Assembly (NCBI GenBank): GCA_033002965.1
Contig: JAURVB010014451.1
Coordinates: 62,001-126,000, forward strand
DNA from: Piper betle
Lineage: Eukaryota; Streptophyta; Magnoliopsida; Piperales; Piperaceae
Direction of reading: 5' to 3'
Length of the DNA: 64,000 nt
In this document: piece by piece, positions 50,736 through 62,286 of the stretch
How positions within the stretch are numbered: the stretch's first letter is position 1
How the letters are laid out: the number at the start of each line of letters is the position of its first letter
Program-made: the position numbers and the translations under genes
The notes under the pieces: generated by a model
Databases searched by the model: none
What the model saw: only the letters and a program-made list of their open reading frames with translations
What the model was told of the DNA's origin: nothing

Positions 50736-52080
50736 CACCATGGACTATTTTTTATGGTTAGTTGTGAAGGCATGGGCTCAACCAGGGGGTTCGATCACAT
50801 GGTTTAGACGAAGAATGTCATGACATTCATGTACAATCATGTAGGATTGGATGAGTAATGATACTAGGTTTATGTGATGGTTCAGGCTAGAGTATGTTAC
50901 CGATGAACGCAAGGACTTTGTTGCGATATCAAGGTCCGTTTAGTCATTATTTGGGGAGCTTTAGGATCCATAATTTTATGTGATTAGCCAGTTTAGATGT
51001 ATAATTATTTGGTTGTTGTTTTCAATTGAAAATAAAATATATAATATGATTATGCTTGATAAGAAGTAAATACAATAAGACATATGAGTAAGACATATTT
51101 TATGTTTTTACGAGTTAAGTTTAGGCACTAGGTCGATAATTTAGCTGGTTTTAGTGAAGATAAGATATATAGGAACCTAGACCTCCTAGTCAATTCTTTA
51201 TATGTTTATGATTGGTTAAGTATACACATTATTCTGGTAACTCCATTGCAGACCCCTATAGCAAAGGTCATCGTCTAAGGTGGAGTTGAAAAACTTTATG
51301 TTTCCCACATTATTGTCTCTAGAGCATATGCGATAACTTATTTGCTTATGTTATGATGTTAGGTTTGGCACAACCATGTCATTTTCAACGAGTTATGTGC
51401 AAACTCATTATGTATTATGTTCATTTAATGAACTAAGTAAGAATAACTTAATTAGTTACTTAATTCATTTAAGTTAATTTGATTTATGATATGTAATGCA
51501 AGTTATACTTTCAATTACGTTATGTTATGATTATGTTCTTTTTATTGGAATTTATGACTATGATTATGTTGTGTTATGTAATAATTAGATGGAATCGATA
51601 TTTATGCAATTTAACTTATCATTGATTATACATATTTTAATTTATGTTATACATTATATGTTTAGCCATGAGCGCAATATCATTAGTGATATTGATCAGA
51701 CAATGTAATGTTGCTTGCATGTACTAGGCTAAAACATGAAAGGTGGAATGTAGAAGCTTAGCCTTACGAGTTTTGTTGCATTGAAAACTAGAAGACTTTA
51801 TGACTGAGCAAGTTGAACTCGGAGGACAAATGAATATTTTTATATCTTGTGATTACGTGATAAATGTTAGTTGTATAGTTTTGATATTTGATAGTGATGA
51901 CTTATAGAAGTTATTTTGTTGTTATGCACGTTAACGGGATACATACTAACGGCCTTGGTTTAAGGCATATGCATGTTAGAAAACACAAGTCGTTAAACTA
52001 ATGATTACATGTACTTACGAGATTTTTTTACTCTTATTGAGTTTGGGCATTTTTTAAGTTGTGATTGATTTTGGTTCCAT

Positions 52081-52706
52081 AATAAATGTTAAAAATAATT
52101 TAATATATTTATAATTATACAATAAATTAAATTTTGTTACTTAACAATATATACTTGATTTTGATTGGTACTCTTTTTATATATTTATTTACATATTGTT
52201 ATTTATATTAAAAAAAATTAGAGTATGATTCTAATTGAGTTAAATTTTTTAAAATAAATTATATTTAGTTATTAAAATTTAAATTAATTTTTTAAATATT
52301 TTTGTATAACTATATTTTTTGTTTTATAAAAAATATTTTTTATATAAATATAAATCATAATAATTTTAAAATTAATTTTATATATTCTTCGTATATATTA
52401 TTAATTAATAAGTATTAAATATACCCCGGCATGAGTTGGGTCTTTGTCTAGCTTAACTATGAATACACCCCTTAAATTTGTAATACAAGTGTTACTTCAT
52501 TGTTTAATCGTAAATCTCTCCTAATATCAAACCGATTCATGGTCAAGGAAATCGGTCCGGTTCAAACTAAAACTAAAATCCTATAAAACCCAAACCACTC
52601 GACCCTCCTCCTCTTCCTTTCCCCTTCGCCACCCAGCAACCTACGCCTTGACCCTCCGGACGAAGATCGCCGGCGAAAGCTCCGACCTCCGCCGACACCG
52701 GCGAAG
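52081..52706. other. AT-rich spacer and DEG9 promoter region
   Basis: A very AT-rich stretch (52081-52420) leads to sequence of rising GC content just before the DEG9 start. No other gene is seen. Confidence 0.4.
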
Positions 52707-55700
52707 ATGAAGGGACGCAAGCGAAAGCGGGGCCGAAAGCCCGACGATTCCCCCGAGAAAGTCGCCGGCTTGAAGCTCACCCGCGCCCGCTCGACGGCGT
52801 CGTCCCTCGACGGCGCCTCCCCGGCCTCCGCCGACGGCGTCGATCTCGCAGTCGCCATGGACGACCCGCCGCGGTGGGAGAGCGTGGTCAAAGTCGTGCC
52901 GTCCATGGACGCGGTGGTGAAGGTCTTCTGCGTGCACACCGAGCCCAATTTCTCGCTCCCATGGCAGCGCAAGAGGCAGTATAGCTCGAGCAGCAGCGGG
53001 TTCATTGTCGGGGGAGGCGGGTGTTGACAAATGCGCACTCGGTGGAGCATCATACCCAGGTGAAGCTCAAGAAGCGCGGGTCTGATGCCAAGTATTTGGC
53101 CACTGTGCTTGCCATCGGCACCGAGTGCGATATCGGTATGCGGTGCTAAAGCAATGTTCTTTATGCTACGCTCTCGAACTTCATGACTGGCCAAAAAAAA
53201 TCTTCTTGGATCATATTCGATAAGATCGTAGTCAGTTTGAATTGTTTTGATATTGTAGCTATCTTTTTTTGTGCAATCGCTTCCTCTGATAGATCGTCTC
53301 GATTGTTAGAATGGTTTGGAAGAGTAGAATGCTGTACTTGATTTCATATTTGTTGGCAAAAAGTCAACGTCTTTTTAATTTTTATCTGATGATCTGTTGT
53401 ATTATATTAAAAAAGAAACTCTTCATAATCTGATAGTATCAATTTGGTTGATATTGACTGCTTTGGAGATCCGTGTGATATTCTTGAGAAAGCTTCCTTT
53501 AGTGGATGATATATATGGAGGGTCAGGAACTTCTGCTTTTTATCTTTTGCTCTAGATGGTAGGCTTTTTGGTGAGGATTCTTCTGTGCCTTAGTTGATTT
53601 GGAATATTGTGCAGCCCTGCTGACTGTGAACGATGACGAGTTCTGGGAGGGTGTTCTACCTGTGGAGTTTGGGCCTTTGCCTGCACTCCAGGATGCAGTG
53701 ACTGTTGTTGGCTATCCGATTGGAGGAGACACAATATCTGTTACTAGTGGTGTTGTCTCAAGAATGGAGATTTTATCTTATGTCCATGGATCCACTGAGC
53801 TTTTGGGACTGCAGGTTAATAGTGTTCCATACTTACTAGTTTTATGCTTGAGGGCATCTTCATGCTGCAGGTTGTTTGTCTGTCTCCTTATATTCCGATG
53901 CTTGTGAACCATAAAATTTCAGATAGATGCAGCCATTAATTCGGGGAATTCTGGTGGACCTGCATTTAATGACAAAGGAAAATGTGTAGGGATAGCTTTT
54001 CAGTCCCTTAAACATGAAGATGCGGAAAATATAGGGTATGTTATACCTACACCTGTCATTACACACTTCATTCAAGACTATGAAAAGTCTGGAGAATACA
54101 CAGGTAATTATGAACTTATAGTTTGATGTATTACGTATACAAATGTGCATGCTAGGTGCTTGTCACCATTTGAAATTGATTTTTTGATTCTATAATTTTC
54201 TTAGTACGTAACATCATGTACTTTATTTACCGGGATACTTCAAATCACCATTGTGCATTTTTGGTCACTTTAGGGTTCCCATCTCTTGGTGTTGAGTGGC
54301 AGAAAATGGAAAACCCTGATCTGCGGAAGGCCATGGGAATGGCACCAAGTCAGAAGGGTGTTCGCATCAGAAGAATAGAGCCTACATCTCCTGAGTTCCT
54401 GTGCTTGAAAGCATCTGATATTATTCTTAGTTTTGATGGAGTTGACATTGCTAATGATGGCACAGGTATTGGTTCACATCTGATGATTTAATGTTTGATT
54501 ATTTCCCTTTACTATATTTGGATGTGAAAGTTATTGATCATTTGTTATGTTTTGGGCATCTTTTGTCTGGTTTCTACCTATTTAAAGGATTAAAGCTTTT
54601 GTACCTATGATTATCTTCTGGATTTCTTCTTTTATGATATCTCAAATTCTAATATTTGAACATTTTGTTTGTTTCCTGTGCTGTATAAGCAACGGCAAGT
54701 TGAGATGTGATGTTACAACCGTAAAGCACAAAATAATAGGTGAAAGTCGTAGCTGCTGACCTATTTTTGTGTTCACCAATTGAAAGAGCAATTAGATTTG
54801 TTTGTACTTAAGCAAAAGCAAGCAAAAGCATATGTCACACGTGAACAAGCTAAGAATTACTCTCTAACAGATATGTTTAGTATGGATCATGTCCCATATC
54901 CTCACCCTGTTTCACTTTTGTTCATTATGCCATATTCACTTTCTTCCTGTTGAAAGACGAGTGAACTTACTTGATATAGATCTAATGAAGTAGGACCTGA
55001 TTATAGAGTGACCAAATCAGCCTAAGAGAATCATATAGTTTTACAAGGGACCATACATAGTCATAAGGAAAATGAATACTTTCCCCCTCCTCATTTAGAT
55101 TCTATGAGGATTGTATCTTGCTCTTGCATTCATATGATCTGATACTGTCATAAGTGACTGCCAAATGTATTTGAGTTGCATATAGTATGTTTCTGTAGTA
55201 AGGTATGTGAAGTTGAGAAAATGGATGGTTAGGTGATCCATGCATGTCAGTAATATATTCTTCAAAAAGTAAATGGAAAACATGAAGATGACTGCAGTTC
55301 AATAACATATAATATATGTTGATTCTTTTGATAAAGTGTGAAGGTTGCCTATAACGTATGGGTTGTTTCTTTAGTTCCTTTCAGGCATGGGGAGCGCATC
55401 GGTTTCAGTTATCTTGTTTCTCAAAAATATACTGGAGAGAATGCAGTTGTTAAAGTTCTTCGTAAGTCAGAAACTATTGAATTCAATATAAAGCTTGCAA
55501 CACACAAACGGCTTGTGCCTGCACATATTAAAGGAAAACCTCCCTCATACTATATTATTGCTGGATTTGTGTTCACGACCATATCTGTTCTGTATTTGCG
55601 ATCTGAGGTCAGTTTTTACCCCTTTAATACGTTGCTATTTCAACAGTTTATAGTTATCTTTTTTCTCTGCTTTTGTTTTAGTATGTAGTGTTTTAGAGGC

Positions 55701-57498
55701 TTTTTCTTGATTTTTCCTTTTAAGTGATGTCAGTTTGATATGTGCAGTATGGAAAGGATTATGAGTTTGATGCACCCGTTAAGCTATTGGATAAGCATTT
55801 GCATTCTATGGCACAATCTGAAGATGAGCAACTTGTAGTGGTTTCTCAGGTTCGTGACTTTTTTAATATTCTCCACATGACAAATAATATTACTCTTTTT
55901 TCTGGTTGCTCACATACTTTGTATTTTGTCGTGCGATCTTTGAGTTTTTTGGTGTACGTATTCTAGTTAATATGCACATATAGGTAATGGTTTGTATGTT
56001 GTTTGAAACCCATGATCTCCTCTAACCCTAAGTCATAAAAGAAGGTTGTTTCATATCTTTATCTCTAAGTTACTTTCTACCAGCGCCAGTCCTCTGCACA
56101 CACACATTAGCCTAGTTACCACTTAAGGTACGCCTAGAAACCAAAACTTTGACTTTAAGACCAATTTAAGGAGCACATTTCTTAAATGACTTATCAAAGG
56201 CCGGTTGTGTTGATGGACGTGGGTAAAGTTTTGGCCTTCTATCCTATACAATGATGCTATAGGACATGTGGTGTGTGTTATAAGATTGCTTTAAGTCTAG
56301 GTATTGTAAGCGTCTTGTTATTCATGTAGTAAGCTGCTACTAATTGAGGTATTATTGTTGGGACTTGAACACTTTTGCTACGCATACCTTGTCGTTGGTC
56401 CCACAGTCCTATTGTTAAAGATAATTTAAGTTGGCCCTGAACATATTTTTGCTTGCTATATCTGCAATGTGGATCTATAATTTTTTGTCAATCATGAGAG
56501 GTAACAATTTTTTCTAATCTATAAATAAAAGGCAACACTTTTCCTAAAGTTGTTTGTTCTTTTATATTCATGTTAGCCACGTTAACGGTTGGTAATGTAT
56601 GAATTATATGGTATTTACTGTGTGTTTCAGGTTCTTGTGGCTGATATAAATATTGGATATGAAGACATTGTGAACACACAGGTATGGTGATGAATCTGAT
56701 GCTTTTTCTGTTTAACGTGGATCATACTTTATTTGTTTTGGGAGTGAGTCATTTCTCCGCATGTTTAGGTTATTGCTTTCAATGGCAAGCCTGTCAAGAA
56801 TTTAAAGGGCTTAGCACACTTGGTGGAAAGTTGTACTGATGAGTTTTTGAAATTCGAATTGGAATATCAACAGGTCTCTCTCTCTCTCCGTGCTCTCGTG
56901 CATCCTTGTTTGTTCTTTCATTATTATGTGCTTTATATCACTATTGTCCAGGCAGAATCGTTAAGCCAAAGATTTACAAATTGGTTGTCTAATTTACTTG
57001 CTTGGGGCTTTAGTTACAATTTTTAACTGGTTTTGGTGGTTTTTGAAGTTTTCTCTTGATTTGTTCCCTTGTATTTTTTGGCTCAATATCATTTGAGCAT
57101 CAATCTGATTTTTTTATTTTTTCATTTTTTTTATCATGCTGTTGCTGATGATGTTATATTATGAGTGGAACTTGAACATCAAAATCTATGATCAAAATCG
57201 AAATGGTTTAAATGTTATATGATGAACTTTTTTGAGTTGTCAGAGAGTCGGTTTTTGAAACTTTGTTGAACTTGCAGTGTGGATGCTCTTAAATGGAAGT
57301 TTGGAATGTATACTAGCAGGGTGCTTGTCATATTTTAGAACTATGAATGCAGCCTTTTAACATAAGGACCTTTTACTAGAGTAATTTTTGGCTTTGCAGA
57401 TAGTTGTTCTACAAACAAAGACAGCAAAAGCTGCTACTCTTGATATACTTACCACGCATTGTATACCATCGGCCATGTCAGAAGATTTGAAGGCTTAA
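52707..57498 (+). CDS. DEG9: DEG9 serine protease (Deg/HtrA family), one frame break
   Basis: Nine exons: 52707-53135, 53615-53814, 53923-54103, 54274-54465, 55375-55607, 55748-55849, 56631-56681, 56769-56873 and 57400-57498, about 530 aa when rejoined. The start [12 protein letters not shown] looks like a nuclear localisation signal, fitting the nuclear/nucleolar DEG9 of Arabidopsis, which is known to degrade the cytokinin response regulator ARR4. The catalytic triad is visible: His in [10 protein letters not shown], Asp in ECDIALLTV (across intron 1) and Ser in [14 protein letters not shown] domains follow ([26 protein letters not shown]; later [20 protein letters not shown]). The frame breaks at G 53011-53015: five, six give [13 protein letters not shown]. 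All splice phases then agree, so I think the gene is real and the break an error. Confidence 0.93.
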
Positions 57499-60133
57499 GG
57501 TAAAAATCTTAGAGAATCAAAACTTGGACCAAAAGGCTACTGGCCAAGTTGGTTAGCAATTGATAATTTTGTCTCTTGAGCTTCCTGCATGGATTGCTTG
57601 CTTCGTCTATTTTTACCATCGCTTTGGTTATCCATAAATATTTCCAAACAAAGTAAACATGGATCTCCAAGATAATCGGCTGCAGAGAGTAGAGGTTAGG
57701 CGGATACCACAAGTATCTGCTAGGGTGCTCAGTATGTTTAAAGGTGCCATTTTTATGGCGGAATCTATTATTTGCTTATTATAGGTAATTATAGTAACAA
57801 TTATGTGTTGTCCTTTTTTTGTTTGGGACGAAACTAAGAGGTCAACACATATTTGGATTGGCTGCTTTCTTTGGTGTCTATCTGATTATTGCTTGATCTT
57901 CTGAGGTGAATTTAAGTGCTTTGGCTGCATATATATTGCGAGTGCAACAATGTCGATTTATTTTTCATTGATGTCTGTTTCTGAACTTGGTGATGGAATG
58001 AGCAGAAAGAGATCATATATTGGAATTCATTCACAACTTATGTTACACTCTTCAACCGAGTTTTGCAAGAGCAAAATCCTGGTGCTATAAAGAAGTAATT
58101 GACCAAATCAATTTCAAAGATTTCAATGAAAAAACTATTAATTGTGGCTTAGATTTTGATGATACAAATTAGTTATTCAGTTTACAAGAAAATTAACTGA
58201 ATTCTATTACTATCACTATCTTTAGAATCATAGAATTGATGGTACAAGAGAACTAAAAAATAATAATAAATATCATGTATATGTTGCCTTCCAATCTGTT
58301 GAACGTTAAAAAGAGTGTTAACTATAGTTTCTCTACTTTGACATGATATTTTTGTAAAATTGCTGTGATTTCTGTTAATCTGATCTCTGAGGCTTCATGG
58401 GTTTTGTGGCATTGATCTGATAGTGAATATATTGGCTAGATGATATACAATTTGTGCAGCCATATTGATGATGACCTCTAAGGCAGAAGCACTATCTTTT
58501 GCAGCGGGTTGCTGTAATTTATCATGACTTCATGAATTTGAAGGTAGAACTTTTGTAAAATAAAACCACCTTATTCAAATGTTTTTTTTTCATATCAAAT
58601 TGAACTAATTTTTTGAACCACAAATAAAAAGCATTCTCCTTTTCATTTTCTGGTTTGATATTTCAATTCCCGTAATGATATGAAAAAAAGACCAAATGAT
58701 ATACAAAAAAACCCAAAAGCAGCTTTCTTTCTCATTACTTTGATTTTGAATTTTAAGTTTGAGAATAAAAATACATAAGCCCGGGGAATTGTAAAATTGA
58801 ACTCAAATGAATAACTTACATTCTTCTTCCTCCAACTCTTATTTTCTTCCCTTGTCTCCTCCCAAAATCTTCTCAAATTCTGAATTTTTATTCTGCAACA
58901 CTTTCTCGATTTCTCGGATTCTCAACCGCAAAATCTTGATTGTAGCCATCATACTGGATCTACGTAGGAGTTTTCTCCTTCTACTGCAAAATCTTCTTCA
59001 TTTTTAGTCTCTCTGAATCTTCACTATTCTTGCATTAGAAAGTATGAGCATTATGTGAAAGAGCTGGAAAGCTGATGACAAATGACTATGGATTGATGGT
59101 CCACTTGTGCGCCAAATCAATGTTTCAATATCCGTATAATCCACATTGTCCTCAATATCCATACTATCCGCAACATCCTCCCTTACTTCATCCTCAACAG
59201 TCATCTGGGTCAAAATAAAGTCTTAAACGCTATTGGAATCCCTTAATTTATTCTCATTTATAATGATAAAATTTTATTTATAAATGAGAATGAAATATAA
59301 AATTTTATTTTGGTTAACTGCTTTTGAAGATATGGCTTCGTTGTATTTTGGCCAGGTTATTACGGATAGTATTAAAGTAACTTGATTTCGGGTTGGATGA
59401 TGGGTTAAATTAAGGACATTAGATAGGCTATACATTTTAAAAGGCTTGATACAATACGGACCCTATACACTAGATACACCTTAAAAATAAACTCCCCTCT
59501 TTTTGACCATTTTAAAGTTTTATAAAAAAAAAACAATATTCACTTTAGAGATGATTAAATGTGCCATCTACGCATTTTTAATCCATTTTTAGGTAAACTT
59601 CATCATTCTTTTATAATTTATATAAACAAAATAAAAATAAAAATAAATAATACACATCCAAGTCCTCTTATATATATTTTGTTTTTTTTATTTTAACATG
59701 ACTCTTATTAACAGTTTTAGTATTCACACATTTTATATAATTTATTTATTTATTTATAAAATATACAATAATCAATTTTTAGAAGAGACTACTTAATTTT
59801 ACTTTATGTATGATTTGGCACTCTATATTTATATTAGTACAATAAAAAAATATTTATTATCATAAAATTTAACAAAATAATTATTATCAAGTTTATTAAA
59901 AAATAATTTTAATTTTAAACGTGAGGTGTATGAGATTATATAAAATTTAAATTAATATTTTATTTCATATTTTTAATTTCTGCATGTTGAATCCGTTACG
60001 GCGTACCCAATCGAATGATGAGGGCCCACAGGCCCATGATCTGGTGGTCATGGCGGTTGAAGCTTGGAAGCCGGGGAAGGGGTAAGGGTCGGTGGCCGAG
60101 CAAAGGTTGCAGCTTTTTCCAATTTTGGGTCGA
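57499..60133. other. spacer between DEG9 and the HIG1-domain gene
   Basis: The first part includes the DEG9 3' untranslated region. From about 59.2 kb to 59.95 kb it is very AT-rich. Short frames (58643-58876 minus, 58807-59007 plus, 59004-59213 minus) carry no recognisable domain or splice context. The GC rise after 60000 is the leader of the next gene. Confidence 0.4.
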
Positions 60134-62286
60134 ATGGAGAAGATGGGCGCGGCCGAATCCGACCTTGAGTCCCTTCTTCGAAGGGAAGAAGCGCGTCCGC
60201 AACCCTCTCGTCCCAATCGGTATCGTTTTCCGTCTTGATTTTGGTGCTTGTCTGTGTTTTTTTTTTTTTGGTTGCTGCTGCTGCTGCTGGTGCATGCGTA
60301 ATCGCGTGGGTGCGTCGAAGTTTGTGAGGGTTTTGTTCGAATTGATGTGAGAGAGTTTGCATTTTCTTGTTGGTTGGGATTGTTGATTCGTTGGTTTGAT
60401 GTTGAAGTAGAAGGTTGTTTTGTGAATGTGGGTCTGCATTTTGGATGATATTGGAGCACTTGAAGCTCATTATTGTTTAATTAGTTCACATTTTGCATGT
60501 TCTGTGGGAGTTAGTTTGGACTTGGGATTCTCAAATGGCGAGTTAGATGACTTGCTAAAGATACAAAGAGAGATGCGTTCTTCATATACATGTAAAATCG
60601 GTGTTCAGTTTTGATTGGACTTGAAAAGGATGTCTTTGCAATGATTTATAGCTGGCTATAAGAGCTATTAATTTCTGGTATGATAATTGCTTGTGGACTG
60701 TTGGAGAGAAATATGGGAAGGGTGGGCATGGAATGGTCTATTTGAAGAAGAATTAAGGTGAGCTCACCGCCTATACCTTATATTAGCTACACCTCTAATT
60801 TGAACATTTTTTTAGTGGGGTCTCACTCTTGAATTATGGGGCATGGGTCTCTTAATCTAAAATGACTAGTCACTTTAGGAAGACTTGCCTTTTCACATAT
60901 ATATTGACCTTTACTGGTGATCTCTTTGATGCGGGATATACATGTTTTAACATTCTTCTTCACGAGTAGCCCGTAGACCGACTTGTGGACCAATCGCTAG
61001 TGCCTTCTTTTTTTTCTAAGGGGTTTTATATGGCGTTGGCCGCCTGCGATCGTATTTTTCTTTTTTTTTTCATTTTTTTATTTATCTTCTTCTTTTTTTT
61101 TTCTGTATGCAAGATTTTTTTAGACATTTTTTCCTCTCGAATGGGGAGAGTGGACTGGGCATGCCTCTGATACCATGTTGAAGTGGTCGTGTTGGCTTAA
61201 GAGGCCCATGCCCCCACACTTTAACACTCACATAATGAGGTCTATGGGAAGTAGAGTGCAATGTTTTATAGCCAATTATGAGACCTATTAATTTATGGTA
61301 TGATAATAGCCTGCAAAATGTTGGTGAGAAATATTGGAAGGGAGGGCATGAAATGTGTCAATTTGAATGGTTAGGTGATTCTTCAAAACATGTGTTAAGT
61401 CGTGGCAAGCGACGATCATATCTTGTGTCCTAGTCATACCTCATTCTTGATTTCTCACTTGTTAAGATACTTAGATATGAGGTAGGATCGATTCTAGAGT
61501 AAAAAAAGTAGAGAAATCATGGATTTGATTTCTGTTATTTTGGAGAAGTCCTAAATCTACCTTCTGTTTAGTGATTATTCAAATCTAATGATGGTTTTGC
61601 CCGAATGTTTAGAGGTGTTGAAATGAGGCCCAAAATCTCTCTGCCGTCTATGACCAGTTACTCTGATATTCCTTTGGAAGAATACATGTAATTGTACTTT
61701 CTGTCTATAAGATTGGTAGAACTTGCGTGGACAAGCTTTTTTTTCTGCATCTTAAGCCTTACTTGGTACATACTCTTTCCTATGAGGAAGTAACTCGTGT
61801 GTATTTTAGGTACCTTTTTTCTTTGAAGTCCATTTCTTGCAATTTTTCTGTATGAGACTCTTAATTTATGCCCTTCTCCTATGCTTCAACTTGCACGTTG
61901 ATTATGCTATGTACCCCTTGCTGTCTCTAATGAGTAGTAGTATGGAGCATTTGTTACTACCGAATTTCTAATCTTTGGTCACATCTTTTATGGTTTTTGT
62001 TATCAGATTATTTTGCTGCAAAACTTGACCTTCCCTTAGTTCTTCCATTGTTGGTTAGATCTCATGGTTCATATATCTGCTATCTGAATCCTGCAAGCTG
62101 CTAAGTATTGTGCCCTTCATATCAGGTGCATTCATTACAGCAGGTGTACTAACTGCTGGCCTAATCAGCTTTAGACAAGGAAACTCACAACTGGGTCAGA
62201 AGCTCATGAGGGCTCGTGTGGTCGCCCAAGGAGCTACTGTGGCTATAATGGTTGGCAGTGCATGCTATTATGGAGACAAGTTTTAG
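60134..62286 (+). CDS. HIG1-domain mitochondrial protein, probable frame break in exon 1
   Basis: Two exons are 60134-60219 and 62126-62286, about 80 aa. Exon 2 reads GAFITAGVLTAGLISFRQGN, SQLGQKLMRARVVAQGATVA and IMVGSACYYGDKF, then stop. This is the HIG_1_N pattern with two membrane helices around the RARVxAQG loop, as in RCF1/HIGD proteins that associate with respiratory supercomplexes of the inner mitochondrial membrane. In exon 1, ATG 60134 or 60143 (MGAAESDLES) is followed by FFEGKKRVRNPLVPIG in another frame. One C fewer at 60171-60173 joins them and also gives the phase needed for splicing at ATCG/GTATCG. The alternative in-frame start at 60015 yields an implausible leader. The intron is 1.9 kb. 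Confidence 0.8.
60605..61370 (-). mobile_element. LTR-like remnant with tRNA-Met primer site in the HIG1-gene intron
   Basis: CTCTGATACCA at 61165-61175 is, on the minus strand, TGGTATCAGAG, the primer-binding site complementary to initiator tRNA-Met. The sequence before it on that strand ends CACTTCAACA, as an LTR should. A segment within that presumed LTR (61259-61367) recurs at 60638-60745: TTATAGC, CTATTAATTT.TGGTATGATA, GAGAAATAT.GGAAGGG and GGGCATG. A pyrimidine-rich tract at 61046-61115 lies between. This fits a small, non-coding LTR element (TRIM-like) on the minus strand. Full LTR ends are not resolved. Confidence 0.5.

Larger units (their letters stand above)
46400..52080 (+). mobile_element. 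probable old Ty3-type LTR retrotransposon remnant with long LTR
   Basis: At 46776-46830 the reading AATTTTGAGGGGAGA ... TTAACGGTGGTAGAG then TGTAATACCCGATAA resembles the end of a plant chromovirus internal region with its polypurine tract, followed by an LTR start TGTAATACCC (46816). A leader-like pyrimidine-rich stretch (about 47540-47680, GAGAGGCTCCCTCTCTTATT) and the stretch ACTTACGAGATTTTTTTACT near 52020 fit the middle and end of such long LTRs. No reverse transcriptase, integrase or gag frame remains. The right boundary is uncertain. I assign this from pattern memory only. Confidence 0.4.
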
